Assembly (NCBI GenBank): GCA_945909635.1
Contig: OX246690.1
Coordinates: 4,030,001 to 4,094,000, forward strand
Source: Clostridioides difficile_A
Lineage (GTDB): Bacteria > Bacillota > Clostridia > Peptostreptococcales > Peptostreptococcaceae
Length of the DNA: 64,000 nt
Direction of reading: 5' to 3'
Made by a program: the position numbers and the translations under genes. Positions within the stretch are counted from its first letter, which is position 1; every line of letters begins with the position of its first letter. Shown here piece after piece: positions 1-8,804 of this stretch. The notes beneath the pieces were generated by a model. That model did no database searches and was not told where the DNA came from. It worked only from the letters and a program-made list of their open reading frames with translations.

Positions 1-469
1 CCCCTGCTATTAAAGTTATAAATGGTGCTTTAAATGGTTCCATATCTGGTTTCAAAATAATGCTCATCCAGACTCCTTCATGAGGTTTAGAATCCCAGTT
101 TCTTCCCAATCGACCTTTTCCCATATCCTGGTGTTCACTTAAAATCACAGTTCCATCTATATTATTTGTAGCTATTCTTTTTGCATATTCATTAGTTGAA
201 TCTATAGTTTCAAGATGTATGACATTCTTTCCAATAAACTCTGTATTTAATTTATAGTAAATATTCTGGGGACTTAATAAATCAGTTGGGTTTTCTGATA
301 ATCTATATCCTTTCTTATTTACAGACTCTATATTATATCCTTCTTCTTTTAGAGCCTTCATATGTTTCCATATAGCTGCACGTGATACTCCTAATTGTTT
401 TGATAATTCTTCCCCTGAAATAAATTCAGATTTATTATTTAATATAATTTCTATTATCTTATCTCGCAT
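1..469 (-). CDS. birA: Bifunctional biotin operon repressor / biotin-[acetyl-CoA-carboxylase] ligase, C-terminus outside window
   Basis: The 156 visible codons begin with an N-terminal helix-turn-helix (about residues 1-60, with EELSKQLGVSRAAIWKHMK), which in this family binds the biotin operator. The biotin ligase catalytic domain follows, with DSTNEYAK near residue 90 and the biotinyl-AMP loop GKGRLGRNW near residue 120. The start is ATG at 469 behind an AGAGGTG ribosome site. The gene runs off the left edge, so the rest of the ligase domain is not seen. Family knowledge: BirA activates biotin with ATP, transfers it to biotin-dependent carboxylases, and represses biotin genes when the acceptor is saturated. 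It is separate from ftsH, with an intrinsic terminator between them. Confidence 0.93.
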   Translation of the reverse strand, partial: MRDKIIEIILNNKSEFISGEELSKQLGVSRAAIWKHMKALKEEGYNIESVNKKGYRLSENPTDLLSPQNIYYKLNTEFIGKNVIHLETIDSTNEYAKRIATNNIDGTVILSEHQDMGKGRLGRNWDSKPHEGVWMSIILKPDMEPFKAPFITLIAG

Positions 470-640
470 ATTTCACCTCTAATATGACATGATTTCATGA
501 CTTATTTTCTTCTAATAAATAATTATACATTATTCATAGACTTTTAATACTATTAATTTCAAATTTCCTTTTCAATATGTTATCATAATCAGATTTATAT
601 TTTATGTAGATATTTTACTTAAACCTTTGTAAAATAATAA

Positions 641-717
641 AAAAACTGAAAGTATCAATCAAATTAACACCTGCAAATATACTCTGCTCAGTAATTTAAT
701 ATTATACTTTCAGTTTT
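641..717 (-). terminator. Intrinsic terminator downstream of ftsH
   Basis: A perfect inverted repeat AAACTGAAAGTAT / ATACTTTCAGTTT (642-655 and 704-716) is followed on the minus strand by a T-rich run. It lies about 50 bp beyond the ftsH stop. The loop is unusually long (about 48 nt), so an extra function for the loop is possible. Confidence 0.65.
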
Positions 718-768
718 AGTATTTAATCCATAACAGATAATAATTTTAAAATGACCAATATTTTAAAA

Positions 769-2736
769 TTATTTATCTTCATCAGATTTATTATCTAAAT
801 TTTTATTTATATCAATAACATTGTTTCTTTCTTCATCTTTTTCTAATTTTATAGTTAGTTGTTCTTCAACTTCTTTAGGCGAATTTTCCTCTGTAATTGC
901 ATTTTCAATATCATTTAGTGGTAATTCTTTATTGAACGCTTTTACAAATTGTTCTGCATCTAAAGTTTCATATATAAGTAAGGCTTGTGCCACATACTCT
1001 AATCTATCCATATTTTCTTGTAGTATACTTCTTGTCTTATCGTATGCACCATCAACTATACGTTTTGTTTCTTGGTCTATCTCAAAGGCAACTTCTTCAG
1101 AATAATTTCTCTTACTTGAAAAACTATTACCTAAGAACACTTCATCATCACTATCAAATGACATTGGACCAAGCTTAGAACTCATCCCATATTTTGTTAC
1201 CATACTTCTTGCAGTAGCTGTAACTCTTTCTAAGTCATTTGAAGCACCTGTAGATACATCTTTAAGTACTAACTCTTCTGCTACTCTACCTCCAAGTAAA
1301 ACTACAATATTTTCTTTCATTTCATTTTTTGTAGCATAGAATTTATCTTCAACAGGAAGCTGCATTGTAAATCCTCCAGCTCTTCCTCTTGGTACTATTG
1401 TAACTTGATGAACAGGACTTACCTCCTCAAGTACATGAGCACAAACTGCATGCCCACCTTCATGATATGCTGTAAGTCTTCTTTCTTTTTCACTTATTAC
1501 TTTTGATTTTTTAGCCACACCTGCTATAACCTTAGTTATAGCTTCTTCTATAGTTTCCATCTTAATTTTCTTTTCTCTTTTTCTAGCTGTCAATATTGCA
1601 GCTTCATTCATTAAGTTCTCTATATCTGCAGGAGTAAATCCTGGTGTTCTCCTAGCTAATACATCCATTTTAACATCATCACTTAGTGGCTTATTTCTTG
1701 AATGAACTTTAAATATAGCCTCTCTTCCTTTTACATCTGGTGTACCAACAACAACTTGTCTGTCAAATCTTCCTGGTCTAAGTAATGCTGGGTCAAGTAT
1801 ATCTGGTCTATTTGTAGCAGCCATGATTATTATACCTTGGTTTACTCCAAATCCATCCATTTCAACTAGAAGTTGATTAAGAGTCTGCTCTCTTTCATCA
1901 TGACCTCCACCAAGACCTGCACCTCTTTTTCTACCAACTGCATCAATCTCGTCTATAAATATTATGGCTGGAGCACTTTTCTTAGCTTGTTCAAATAAAT
2001 CTCTTACTCTCGAAGCACCAACCCCAACAAACATCTCAACGAAATCAGAACCACTTATACTAAAGAATGGAACTCCTGCTTCCCCTGCGACAGCCCTAGA
2101 TAGATATGTTTTACCAGTTCCAGGAGGACCTACCATAAGCATACCTTTTGGTATTCTTGCACCCAATTCAATATATTTCTTAGGATTCTTTAAGAAGTCT
2201 ACTACTTCCTGTAAATCTTCTTTTTCTTCATCTAATCCAGCCACATCCTTAAATGTAACTCTAGTTTTTTCATCATCTTTATGAACCTTAGCCTTTGATT
2301 TACCAAAGCTCATAACCTTTCCGCCTCCACCTTGAGACTGATTCATAAATACGAACCAAAGAATTACCATAAAGAATATTAACAGTAATGTAGGCAACAT
2401 TTCGACAAACCAAGGTGTAGATGGCTTAGCTTCACCACCAAAAGTTAGTTTCCCAGCTTTGGCTTGGTCTAACACCTCATCTGCAAGTTTATTTCCCATT
2501 ACTTCTGTTGGAACATATGACTTAAACTTTGTATTTGTATCTTTTATAGTACCTTCTACTGAAGTTTGATTTACAAAGTATAATCTTGATATATTCTCAT
2601 CGGTTAATTCTCTATATACTTCAGAGAATTTTAAATCTTTTATTTTTTCTGTAGGCTTACCTGAGAATTGAACTATACCCACTATAATTATAAAAACAAG
2701 TAGATAAAAACCTGCCCCTTTTAGCAACTTATTCAA
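769..2736 (-). CDS. ftsH: ATP-dependent membrane zinc metalloprotease FtsH
   Basis: Membrane-anchored AAA+ protease that degrades misassembled membrane proteins and short-lived regulators. An N-terminal membrane segment (about residues 5-25), a short external domain and a second membrane segment (about 110-130) precede the AAA module with Walker A GPPGTGKT (203-210), Walker B IIFIDEID and the second region of homology. The protease domain has the zinc motif HEGGH (425-429). The C-terminus is acidic and charged. An upstream ATG at 2760 is in frame, but the strong AGGAGG lies downstream of it, 9 nt before a TTG at 2736; TTG is therefore the likely start, giving 655 aa. It lies 33 bp after tilS. 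The hpt gene often found between tilS and ftsH in Firmicutes is absent here. Confidence 0.96.
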   Translation of the reverse strand: MNKLLKGAGFYLLVFIIIVGIVQFSGKPTEKIKDLKFSEVYRELTDENISRLYFVNQTSVEGTIKDTNTKFKSYVPTEVMGNKLADEVLDQAKAGKLTFGGEAKPSTPWFVEMLPTLLLIFFMVILWFVFMNQSQGGGGKVMSFGKSKAKVHKDDEKTRVTFKDVAGLDEEKEDLQEVVDFLKNPKKYIELGARIPKGMLMVGPPGTGKTYLSRAVAGEAGVPFFSISGSDFVEMFVGVGASRVRDLFEQAKKSAPAIIFIDEIDAVGRKRGAGLGGGHDEREQTLNQLLVEMDGFGVNQGIIIMAATNRPDILDPALLRPGRFDRQVVVGTPDVKGREAIFKVHSRNKPLSDDVKMDVLARRTPGFTPADIENLMNEAAILTARKREKKIKMETIEEAITKVIAGVAKKSKVISEKERRLTAYHEGGHAVCAHVLEEVSPVHQVTIVPRGRAGGFTMQLPVEDKFYATKNEMKENIVVLLGGRVAEELVLKDVSTGASNDLERVTATARSMVTKYGMSSKLGPMSFDSDDEVFLGNSFSSKRNYSEEVAFEIDQETKRIVDGAYDKTRSILQENMDRLEYVAQALLIYETLDAEQFVKAFNKELPLNDIENAITEENSPKEVEEQLTIKLEKDEERNNVIDINKNLDNKSDEDK

Positions 2737-2769
2737 TATAGAAGCCCTCCTTTCATACATTGCTTTGCT

Positions 2770-4158
2770 CTATAATTTGTTAAAATTAATTTTTAATACT
2801 TCTTTTGTGTTCTCATCAATTTTATAATTCTCACTGATTTTATAATCTCCAACACATATTATCCCTTCACTATCTGCGACTATAGGAATTTTGCATCTTT
2901 CTTCTCTTGGGATTTTTAAATCTATGAATAAATCCTTCACTTTTTTACTTCCCATAGCAAGTTTTATCTTATCACCTTGCCTTCTGCTCCTTATTACTAT
3001 ACCCCCTTTTACCTTATTAAAATCAAACCCTTTAGATGAATTGTCTAATTTCATACTCTTATACCTATCTATACTCATTACTTGGGTCTCAATAATTTGT
3101 TTTGATTCTTTTATTTTAATAAACCCATTACTAGGTACATTGTAATAAAATTCAATCTCCTCATTAACAATTTCCTCATTGGTTAATATTATACTGTCTT
3201 TTTTTCTATAAACAAATATATTTCTTGGAAGAGTTAACATTTTATTTACTTTTGAATTATCCTCTAAAGACATTATATCTTCTATGTGTCTTTGGTCAAC
3301 AAAATTAGTATCTCCTAGTATATGTTTTATAGAATTTCTAAGAACCCTAACTTTGATAGCATCATGTAAGCAAATAAAATCGTCTAAATTTATCTCTACA
3401 AAGCCCTTTTCTTTTACACTTGAAACTTCTATAAATTTAGCCTCTGCCTCTTTCTCAATATAATCGTTATCAATTTTTAAACTATTGCTCATCCTCACTA
3501 TAGATTCTATTACATTTGAATTAAAATTATCCTTCATATATGGTAAAAGGTCTAACCTTATCTTATTTCTAGTGTATATATTCTCTAAATTTGTTTTATC
3601 TATTCTAGGATTTAAATTATAAGCTTCACAATAATCCTCTATATCACTTCTTTCCACATCTAATATTGGTCTAATTATACAATTATCTCTAATATAATCA
3701 ATTCCTTTTAAACCTGTTAGACCTGTTCCTCTCATGATACGCATCATAACAGTTTCAGCTTGGTCATTAAGATTATGACCTATGGCTATCTTATTAGCTT
3801 TAATCTTATCCTTAATTTCAAAAAACATTTCATATCTTAATTTCCTTGCTCCTTCTTCTAATGACACTCCCTCATTTTCACAATATTTTGGTACATTAAT
3901 AGACTTTACAAAGAATACAATTCCCATTTCCTCACAAAGTTTAGATACATATAATGCATCTTTTTGAGCTTCTATCCCTCTTATCTGATGATTTAAATGT
4001 GCTGCATATATTTCTATATTAAAATCTTGTTTTAATCTATTTAGTACATGCAATAAACAAACCGAATCAGGCCCTCCAGAAAGACCTAAAACTATTTTAT
4101 CGCCTTTTTGTATTAAATTATGTTTATTTATAGTACCTAGTACCTTATCAAATATCAT
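2770..4158 (-). CDS. tilS: tRNA(Ile)-lysidine synthetase TilS
   Basis: Modifies the wobble C34 of the CAU-anticodon tRNA(Ile) to lysidine using ATP and lysine, so the tRNA reads AUA. The N-terminal PP-loop ATPase motif SGGPDS is at residues 27-32, followed by the adenylation region with HNLNDQAETVMMRIMRGTG. The C-terminal substrate-recognition domain contains IRSRRQGDKIKL and the KVKDLFIDLKIPREER segment typical of TilS. At 462 aa it is normal length. A GAGGG ribosome site precedes the ATG at 4158. It is directly upstream of ftsH and probably cotranscribed with it. Confidence 0.95.
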   Translation of the reverse strand: MIFDKVLGTINKHNLIQKGDKIVLGLSGGPDSVCLLHVLNRLKQDFNIEIYAAHLNHQIRGIEAQKDALYVSKLCEEMGIVFFVKSINVPKYCENEGVSLEEGARKLRYEMFFEIKDKIKANKIAIGHNLNDQAETVMMRIMRGTGLTGLKGIDYIRDNCIIRPILDVERSDIEDYCEAYNLNPRIDKTNLENIYTRNKIRLDLLPYMKDNFNSNVIESIVRMSNSLKIDNDYIEKEAEAKFIEVSSVKEKGFVEINLDDFICLHDAIKVRVLRNSIKHILGDTNFVDQRHIEDIMSLEDNSKVNKMLTLPRNIFVYRKKDSIILTNEEIVNEEIEFYYNVPSNGFIKIKESKQIIETQVMSIDRYKSMKLDNSSKGFDFNKVKGGIVIRSRRQGDKIKLAMGSKKVKDLFIDLKIPREERCKIPIVADSEGIICVGDYKISENYKIDENTKEVLKINFNKL

Positions 4159-4287
4159 ATTTATCCCTCTTACACTTAGTTTTATTCACTTTTAAGTATA
4201 CTTTCTATAAAAAAACGCTAAACCCTTGTATCAATTTTAAGAAATTAAAGTTTAATATAAATATAATAATACCAAATAAATTAAATA

Positions 4288-4311
4288 AAAGGTAGTTTTT
4301 TCACTACCTTT
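4288..4311 (-). terminator. Intrinsic terminator after the DUF1934 gene
   Basis: Nine-bp stem AAAGGTAGT / ACTACCTTT with a 6-nt loop, followed on the minus strand by TATTTAATTTATT. It separates the murI-DUF1934 unit from tilS-ftsH. Confidence 0.8.
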
Positions 4312-4340
4312 ATAAAATTTCTAGAAAATAGCTATAGTTA

Positions 4341-4754
4341 TTATTTAATACCTATGTATATATCTATTTTATTCCTACCTAAAAATAAATCTTGTATCTT
4401 TATATTATAGTCTATTTTCAATTTTATGTGTTCCCCTTCTTGTATATTTATATCCAATTCTCTTGTATTAATATCAATTAATAAAGTACCTTGTGGGGTC
4501 ACATATTTTGTAGTGCTATTTTCTCCACACTTAAACAACATTGTTGAGTTAATAGCACCAAATTTTTTGATACTAACTTTATCTTTAAGTATCTTTATAG
4601 TATTAGTTATCTCTATATTTTCTTCTTTTTCTTTGTAAATAACATATATTCCATCATTTTTATAAAAAATTTTACCAAAGGTAGTCATCTCTATGGTGTC
4701 CATATTTCCTTTTTCATCATATTGTCTAGTATTTATACTTATTTTTACACTCAA
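4341..4754 (-). CDS. DUF1934 family beta-barrel protein (YwiB-like)
   Basis: A small soluble protein of 137 aa made of alternating hydrophobic strands, ending in DYNIKIQDLFLGRNKIDIYIGIK, as in the DUF1934/YwiB family, which has a calycin-like fold and no established biochemical role. No signal peptide or membrane segment is seen. An in-frame ATG exists at 4769, but the GGAGG lies just inside that reading frame and points to a TTG at 4754 about 8 nt further on, so I prefer the TTG start. It sits about 30 bp after murI and ends at a terminator, so the two probably form one transcript. Family placement is from overall resemblance. Confidence 0.72.
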   Translation of the reverse strand: MSVKISINTRQYDEKGNMDTIEMTTFGKIFYKNDGIYVIYKEKEENIEITNTIKILKDKVSIKKFGAINSTMLFKCGENSTTKYVTPQGTLLIDINTRELDINIQEGEHIKLKIDYNIKIQDLFLGRNKIDIYIGIK

Positions 4755-4785
4755 CGATTTTCCCTCCATAGATTCTTCATATACG

Positions 4786-5592
4786 CTAATATTTTTGTAT
4801 TTCTACTTTTTGAATCTTATCAATCTTTTTCTTTAAGAATTCTCTTGCTATATCCGAAAACTTTTCATGTATGTCTGATACATAATATTGATATGCTCCA
4901 TGAACTTCTTTGTTATTTATCATATTTTGTACCTCTAAAATCGTCTTTAAATCTTTAGCAGTCTCTTTAGCTGGGTTAACCAGTTTTATATGTTCTCCAA
5001 CTTCTTCGCCTATTGTTCTCTTCAAAATAGGGTAATGAGTACATCCTAATACCAAAGAGTCTATATTCTTTTCTTTTAATTCTTGTAAATATATCTTTGC
5101 TGTTAATTTAGCTACTTCTGTATTTGCCCATCCTTCTTCAACAATAGGTACAAATAAAGGGCATGCTTTGTTAACAATTTCTATGCTTTCATCTATTTTA
5201 GATATTTCTAAATTATATGCTTTTGAACTTATAGTTCCCTCAGTTCCTATTATTCCTACAATTTTGTTTTTTGTAGAACTTACAGCAGTTCTAGCTCCTG
5301 CTTCTATAACACCAATTATAGGTATATCATATTTTTCTTGGGCTTCTTTTAAACTCCTTGCAGTAGCAGTATTACATGCTATAACTATAGCTTTTACATC
5401 TTTAGTCTTTAGAAAGTTTATAGCTTGAAAAGTATATTTAATTATGGTTTCTTTAGATCTTGAACCATATGGTATTCTGGCAGTATCTCCAAAGTATATT
5501 ATATCCTCATTTGGTAATATTTTCATTATCTCTTTTAGAACTGTTAATCCACCTAATCCTGAATCAAAAACTCCTATTGGCTTATTACTCAT
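4786..5592 (-). CDS. murI: Glutamate racemase
   Basis: Interconverts L- and D-glutamate to supply D-Glu for peptidoglycan precursors in the cytoplasm. Visible hallmarks: the N-terminal GVFDSGLGGLTVLKE, the first catalytic cysteine in ACNTAT (Cys73) and the second in GCTHYPIL (Cys184), with the nearby histidine and EEGWANTEVA segment. Length 268 aa is standard. The start ATG has a GGTG ribosome site about 12 nt upstream. It is followed by the DUF1934 gene. Confidence 0.96.
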   Translation of the reverse strand: MSNKPIGVFDSGLGGLTVLKEIMKILPNEDIIYFGDTARIPYGSRSKETIIKYTFQAINFLKTKDVKAIVIACNTATARSLKEAQEKYDIPIIGVIEAGARTAVSSTKNKIVGIIGTEGTISSKAYNLEISKIDESIEIVNKACPLFVPIVEEGWANTEVAKLTAKIYLQELKEKNIDSLVLGCTHYPILKRTIGEEVGEHIKLVNPAKETAKDLKTILEVQNMINNKEVHGAYQYYVSDIHEKFSDIAREFLKKKIDKIQKVEIQKY

Positions 5593-5721
5593 CTTTATAC
5601 AACACCTACTTTACATTTTTGTGTTTAACAACAACTTATTTATCGCTAAAATTTATATTTATATTCATAGTTAATATATTATTACCTAAATGATTATTAT
5701 AGTTTATTTTACACAAAAAAT

Positions 5722-5773
5722 AAAGGAGCTATCTCAAATTAGAAAATAATTTCTAGAAAAAGACAACTCCTTT
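5722..5773 (-). terminator. Intrinsic terminator after the spore cortex hydrolase gene
   Basis: Stem AAAGGAG.. / ..CTCCTTT with an internal ATCTCAAATTAG.../CTAGAAAAAGACAA segment, then TATTTTTTG on the minus strand. It resembles the structure at 35748-35793 in both stem and loop sequence. Confidence 0.7.
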
Positions 5774-5792
5774 CACTACTCAAAATTTATAT

Positions 5793-6299
5793 TTATTTTG
5801 CAAACACATGATTTCCTATTCTCATATATGGACTTAGTCTATTTATCCATTTGCAAGTGGCTATTTCTGGATTCCAGAAATATACTGCTTTATTAGTTGG
5901 GTCAGTTCCATAAAGTGCATCTTGAGCTGCTTTACATGCTGAATCTGTTGGTGCCATATTTATCGAACCATCAAGCACAACTGAGAATGCATTTTTTTGA
6001 TATATGACTTCTTCTATTGTGTCTGGAAATCTAGGGTCCAATATCCTATTTATTACTACAGCTGCTACAGCGACCTGTCCCTCATAGCTTTCTCCTCTAG
6101 CTTCTCCTGCAACCAACCTAGATAATAGCATCAAATCGTCATTAGATAAATTTATGACTTCCTTCTTTGCTATATTTTCTTCTTTTTTATTTATTTTATT
6201 AACTTTCTCTGCTGGTTCATATGCAAACACCTCTTCAATAGGCATAAATATACAAGTAAAAGCTAATAGTATAGCCATCAGTTTACTCCACCTGTCCAT
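5793..6299 (-). CDS. SleB/CwlJ-type cell wall hydrolase, probable spore cortex-lytic enzyme
   Basis: An exported hydrolase of 168 aa. A signal peptide spans about residues 1-28 (ending EEVFAYEP), then a short lysine/glutamate-rich linker, then the Hydrolase_2 (SleB catalytic) domain with LSRLVAGEARGESYEGQVAVAAVVINR, containing the conserved glutamate of this lytic-transglycosylase-like fold, and the C-terminal AVYFWNPEIA...GNHVFAK. A GTG four codons upstream is too close to the AAGGAG to be used, so ATG at 6299 is the start. No peptidoglycan-binding domain is present, unlike full SleB. It lies 29 bp after spoIIR, which suggests forespore expression; the exact substrate step is inferred. Confidence 0.85.
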   Translation of the reverse strand: MDRWSKLMAILLAFTCIFMPIEEVFAYEPAEKVNKINKKEENIAKKEVINLSNDDLMLLSRLVAGEARGESYEGQVAVAAVVINRILDPRFPDTIEEVIYQKNAFSVVLDGSINMAPTDSACKAAQDALYGTDPTNKAVYFWNPEIATCKWINRLSPYMRIGNHVFAK

Positions 6300-6328
6300 G
6301 ATTAAAACCACTCCTTAAAATCTTATTT

Positions 6329-6988
6329 TTAGAACTTTTTCTCTAAATCTTTTACTACTTCAAGTACCTTAAACTTAATTTTTACTCTACTTGTTTTCTT
6401 TGGTGTATCTTGTTTTATCAACTTATATTCTTTATCTGTTAATACTTCTTTCAACTTATCATCTGTAGATTTATCTATCACTCCATTAGATTCATCAACA
6501 AAACATAATGGAGGAAACATGACACACCACCAATTTTTCCCTTCACCTTTTCCAATGATAATTTTTAAAGCTTTATATTCACCAGCTGGAAGAACTATAT
6601 TAGAATATTGTTTAGTAGGAAAATTACTATATTGTATACCTACCTTTACACTGTAATTATATCCATTTTCAAGAATAATATTTTTACTTATTTCTTCCAA
6701 ACCACTATATTCTCTTTTTATAATCGCTTCACTTTCTTCTATACTTTTTGAATTTTGAAGCTTAGGTTGTAGATATTTTATCACTTCATCTCTAACTTTT
6801 AATTTAAGTGCTTGGTCTTCATCTGTATTACTATTTGCTATAACATGAAATCTTATTAATTTATCTTTATAGTCTTTTGATATATTATCGACTTTTTTTA
6901 CTTCACCATTTATTACTATTGTCATTATTGATATAACTGATATAAAACTTAATATTAATAATCCCAATCTAATCTTAACTTTTCTCAC
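6329..6988 (-). CDS. spoIIR: Stage II sporulation protein R
   Basis: Forespore-secreted signalling protein that triggers SpoIIGA-dependent processing of pro-sigma E in the mother cell. The 219-aa product has an N-terminal hydrophobic segment (about residues 8-27) followed by the SpoIIR core: DKLIRFHVIANSNTDEDQALKLKVRD, then AGEYKALKIIIGKGEGKNWWCVMFPPLCF, which is diagnostic. The start is GTG at 6988 behind AAGGGGG. It heads a two-gene unit with the downstream cortex hydrolase. A candidate forespore promoter lies 35-60 bp upstream. Confidence 0.96.
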   Translation of the reverse strand: MRKVKIRLGLLILSFISVISIMTIVINGEVKKVDNISKDYKDKLIRFHVIANSNTDEDQALKLKVRDEVIKYLQPKLQNSKSIEESEAIIKREYSGLEEISKNIILENGYNYSVKVGIQYSNFPTKQYSNIVLPAGEYKALKIIIGKGEGKNWWCVMFPPLCFVDESNGVIDKSTDDKLKEVLTDKEYKLIKQDTPKKTSRVKIKFKVLEVVKDLEKKF

Positions 6989-7022
6989 TGAAAATTCCCC
7001 CTTAAGATAAATTTATATCATC

Positions 7023-7051
7023 AATTATGTCCAATTTAATTTAATTTATTC
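7023..7051 (-). promoter_or_regulatory. Candidate sigma F/G-type promoter of spoIIR
   Basis: On the minus strand GAATA (7047-7051) and GGACATAATT (7023-7032) are separated by 14 bp. This is close to the forespore consensus GYATA-N15-GGnnAnAnT. SpoIIR is a known sigma F target in spore formers; the match here is by eye and imperfect at the -35. Confidence 0.4.
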
Positions 7052-7072
7052 ATAATATTTTTTAATATTAAT

Positions 7073-7122
7073 AAAAAAAGCTATTTTAAAATGATTATAA
7101 TCATTTTAAAATAGCTTTTTTT
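7073..7122 (-). terminator. Bidirectional-looking intrinsic terminator between the GntR gene and spoIIR
   Basis: A very strong hairpin: AAAAAAAGCTATTTTAAAAT with its exact complement, a short TA-rich loop, and a T7 tail on either strand. It ends the ispE-GntR transcript. Confidence 0.9.
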
Positions 7123-7132
7123 ACTTTATATT

Positions 7133-7813
7133 TTATAAGTCTTTATTAATCATAGCTTTATCTATCATAAACTGTTCTGCTTTTTCTATATGTTCAGTAG
7201 CATATTGCTTAGATAATTCACTATCTCCTTTAATTATAGCATCAAGTAAATATCTATGTTCTTCAACGATATTGTGCGATGTGTCATAATCAGACATGTA
7301 AGTAACTCTAAACCTATATACTTGTTCCCATAGTGAGTTTATCAATTGGATTAATTTTTTATTGTTTGTTGCTTTAAATATACATTCATGAAATTCTACA
7401 TCAAGTCTTAATAATGAATCTACATCACATTCTAAAGTGCTTTTTTTAAAGTCTTCTGATATATCTTTAAGTTTTTTGATATCTTCATCACTGATTCTTT
7501 CAGCTGCAAGATATGCTGCTAAACCTTCCAAACTCGCTCTTACTTCTAATACATCCATAATATCTTTTAATGACATATTTGCTACATAAGCACCTTTTCT
7601 AGGCAACATAACAACTAAACCTTCTAATTCAAGCTTTCTTATTGCCTCTCTTACTGGAGTTCTACTTACTCCTAATTGTTCTGCTAGTTGTACTTCCATT
7701 AGCCTTTGACCAGGCTTTAATTTTCCTTCTAAGATTGCTTCTCTTAAATTCTCAAAAACTACATCTCTCAATGGCTTGTAATTATCCAAGTTCAGTTTAG
7801 TTAAATTCTCCAC
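7133..7813 (-). CDS. GntR-family transcriptional regulator, FadR (FCD) subfamily
   Basis: DNA-binding regulator of 226 aa. The N-terminal winged helix (about residues 10-75) has LREAILEGKLKPGQRLMEVQLAEQLGVSRTPVREAIRKLELEGLV, a textbook GntR signature. The all-helical FCD effector domain follows, with metal-ligand-type residues in DVEFHECIFKATNN and VEEHRYLLDAI. A start at 7849 is in frame, but an AAAGGGG site positions a GTG at 7813 best. That start overlaps the end of ispE by 17 bp, so the two are translationally coupled. The effector is unknown; FCD members usually sense small organic acids or sugar acids. Confidence 0.9.
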   Translation of the reverse strand: MENLTKLNLDNYKPLRDVVFENLREAILEGKLKPGQRLMEVQLAEQLGVSRTPVREAIRKLELEGLVVMLPRKGAYVANMSLKDIMDVLEVRASLEGLAAYLAAERISDEDIKKLKDISEDFKKSTLECDVDSLLRLDVEFHECIFKATNNKKLIQLINSLWEQVYRFRVTYMSDYDTSHNIVEEHRYLLDAIIKGDSELSKQYATEHIEKAEQFMIDKAMINKDL

Positions 7814-8687
7814 AAATTTCAACCCCTTTTTGACTGCTATTAACAACATATACCTGTTTATATTTTTTTAATAATTCTTTTTTTCCAATTAGAGCATCTT
7901 CTTTACTTTCAAATAGTCCAAAAACTGTAGGACCACTTCCACTCATCATAGAACCTAAAGCATTATTTTTCATCATGACTTGCTTTATATTATCTATTTC
8001 TTTATGTTTACTTATAGTAACATTTTCAAGAACATTTACCATATTTTCTGATAAAGCTTTTATGTCTTCAGACTTTAAACACTCTATCAAATATTTATTA
8101 TTTGGTCTTTTTTTAATATTATTCAAATCTAAACCTTGATAAACTTCCTTAGTAGAAACAAATAAATCTGGTTTGCATATCAATATATTTATATCACATG
8201 GCAAACCTTTGATATTAGTTAGCTCTTCTCCAACTCCTTGAGCTAAAGCAGGTTGTCCTGATATACAAAATGGAACATCTGCTCCTAAATTAAATCCTAT
8301 GTCTTTTAATTCATCTTCAGATAATTCAAGCTTCCATAATTGATTTAGACCTACTAATACCGCAGCTGCATTAGAACTTCCTCCAGCCATTCCTGCTGCT
8401 ACAGGGATATTTTTTTCTATGAATATTTCTACACCTTTTTTTATATCAAATTTATTCTTAAGTATTTTGGCGGCTTTATAAACAATATTATCTTCATCTA
8501 AAGGAATATCTAAACTAGTGCTTTTTACCTTTATTTCATCTTCATTTAATCCTTTTACTTTTACTATATCGTATAAATCTATCGTTTGCATTATCATTTC
8601 AACAAAATGATAACCATCTTGCCTTTTTCCTAAGACATCAATGGATAAATTTATTTTTGCCTTACTTTTTAGTTTTATAAAATCCAT
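7797..8687 (-). CDS. ispE: 4-diphosphocytidyl-2-C-methyl-D-erythritol kinase
   Basis: GHMP-family kinase of the MEP (non-mevalonate) isoprenoid pathway that phosphorylates CDP-methylerythritol. The N-terminal KSKAKINLSIDVLGKRQDGYH and the ATP-binding GHMP loop PVAAGMAGGSSNAAAVL are clear, and SGSGPTVFGLF near the C-terminus is the third GHMP motif. The AAGGAGG lies upstream of ATG 8687 (MDFIKLK), so an in-frame upstream ATG at 8726 is not the start; this gives 296 aa. It overlaps the downstream GntR gene and may be cotranscribed with it. Confidence 0.95.
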   Translation of the reverse strand: MDFIKLKSKAKINLSIDVLGKRQDGYHFVEMIMQTIDLYDIVKVKGLNEDEIKVKSTSLDIPLDEDNIVYKAAKILKNKFDIKKGVEIFIEKNIPVAAGMAGGSSNAAAVLVGLNQLWKLELSEDELKDIGFNLGADVPFCISGQPALAQGVGEELTNIKGLPCDINILICKPDLFVSTKEVYQGLDLNNIKKRPNNKYLIECLKSEDIKALSENMVNVLENVTISKHKEIDNIKQVMMKNNALGSMMSGSGPTVFGLFESKEDALIGKKELLKKYKQVYVVNSSQKGVEICGEFN

Positions 8688-8750
8688 TCTATCCTCCTTG
8701 TTTAAAGAATAATGCATCACTAACAATAATATTATACTACAAAAAATAAA

Positions 8751-8778
8751 ATAATAGGGTATTATAATACCCTATTAT
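8751..8778 (-). terminator. Intrinsic terminator after sipL
   Basis: A near-perfect palindrome (ATAATAGGGTATTATAATAC...) with 12-bp arms, followed on the minus strand by TTATTTTATTTTTTG. It lies 27 bp beyond the sipL stop and just before ispE. Confidence 0.85.
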
Positions 8779-8804
8779 ACTTAATTACTTTAAATTTTTT
8801 AATA

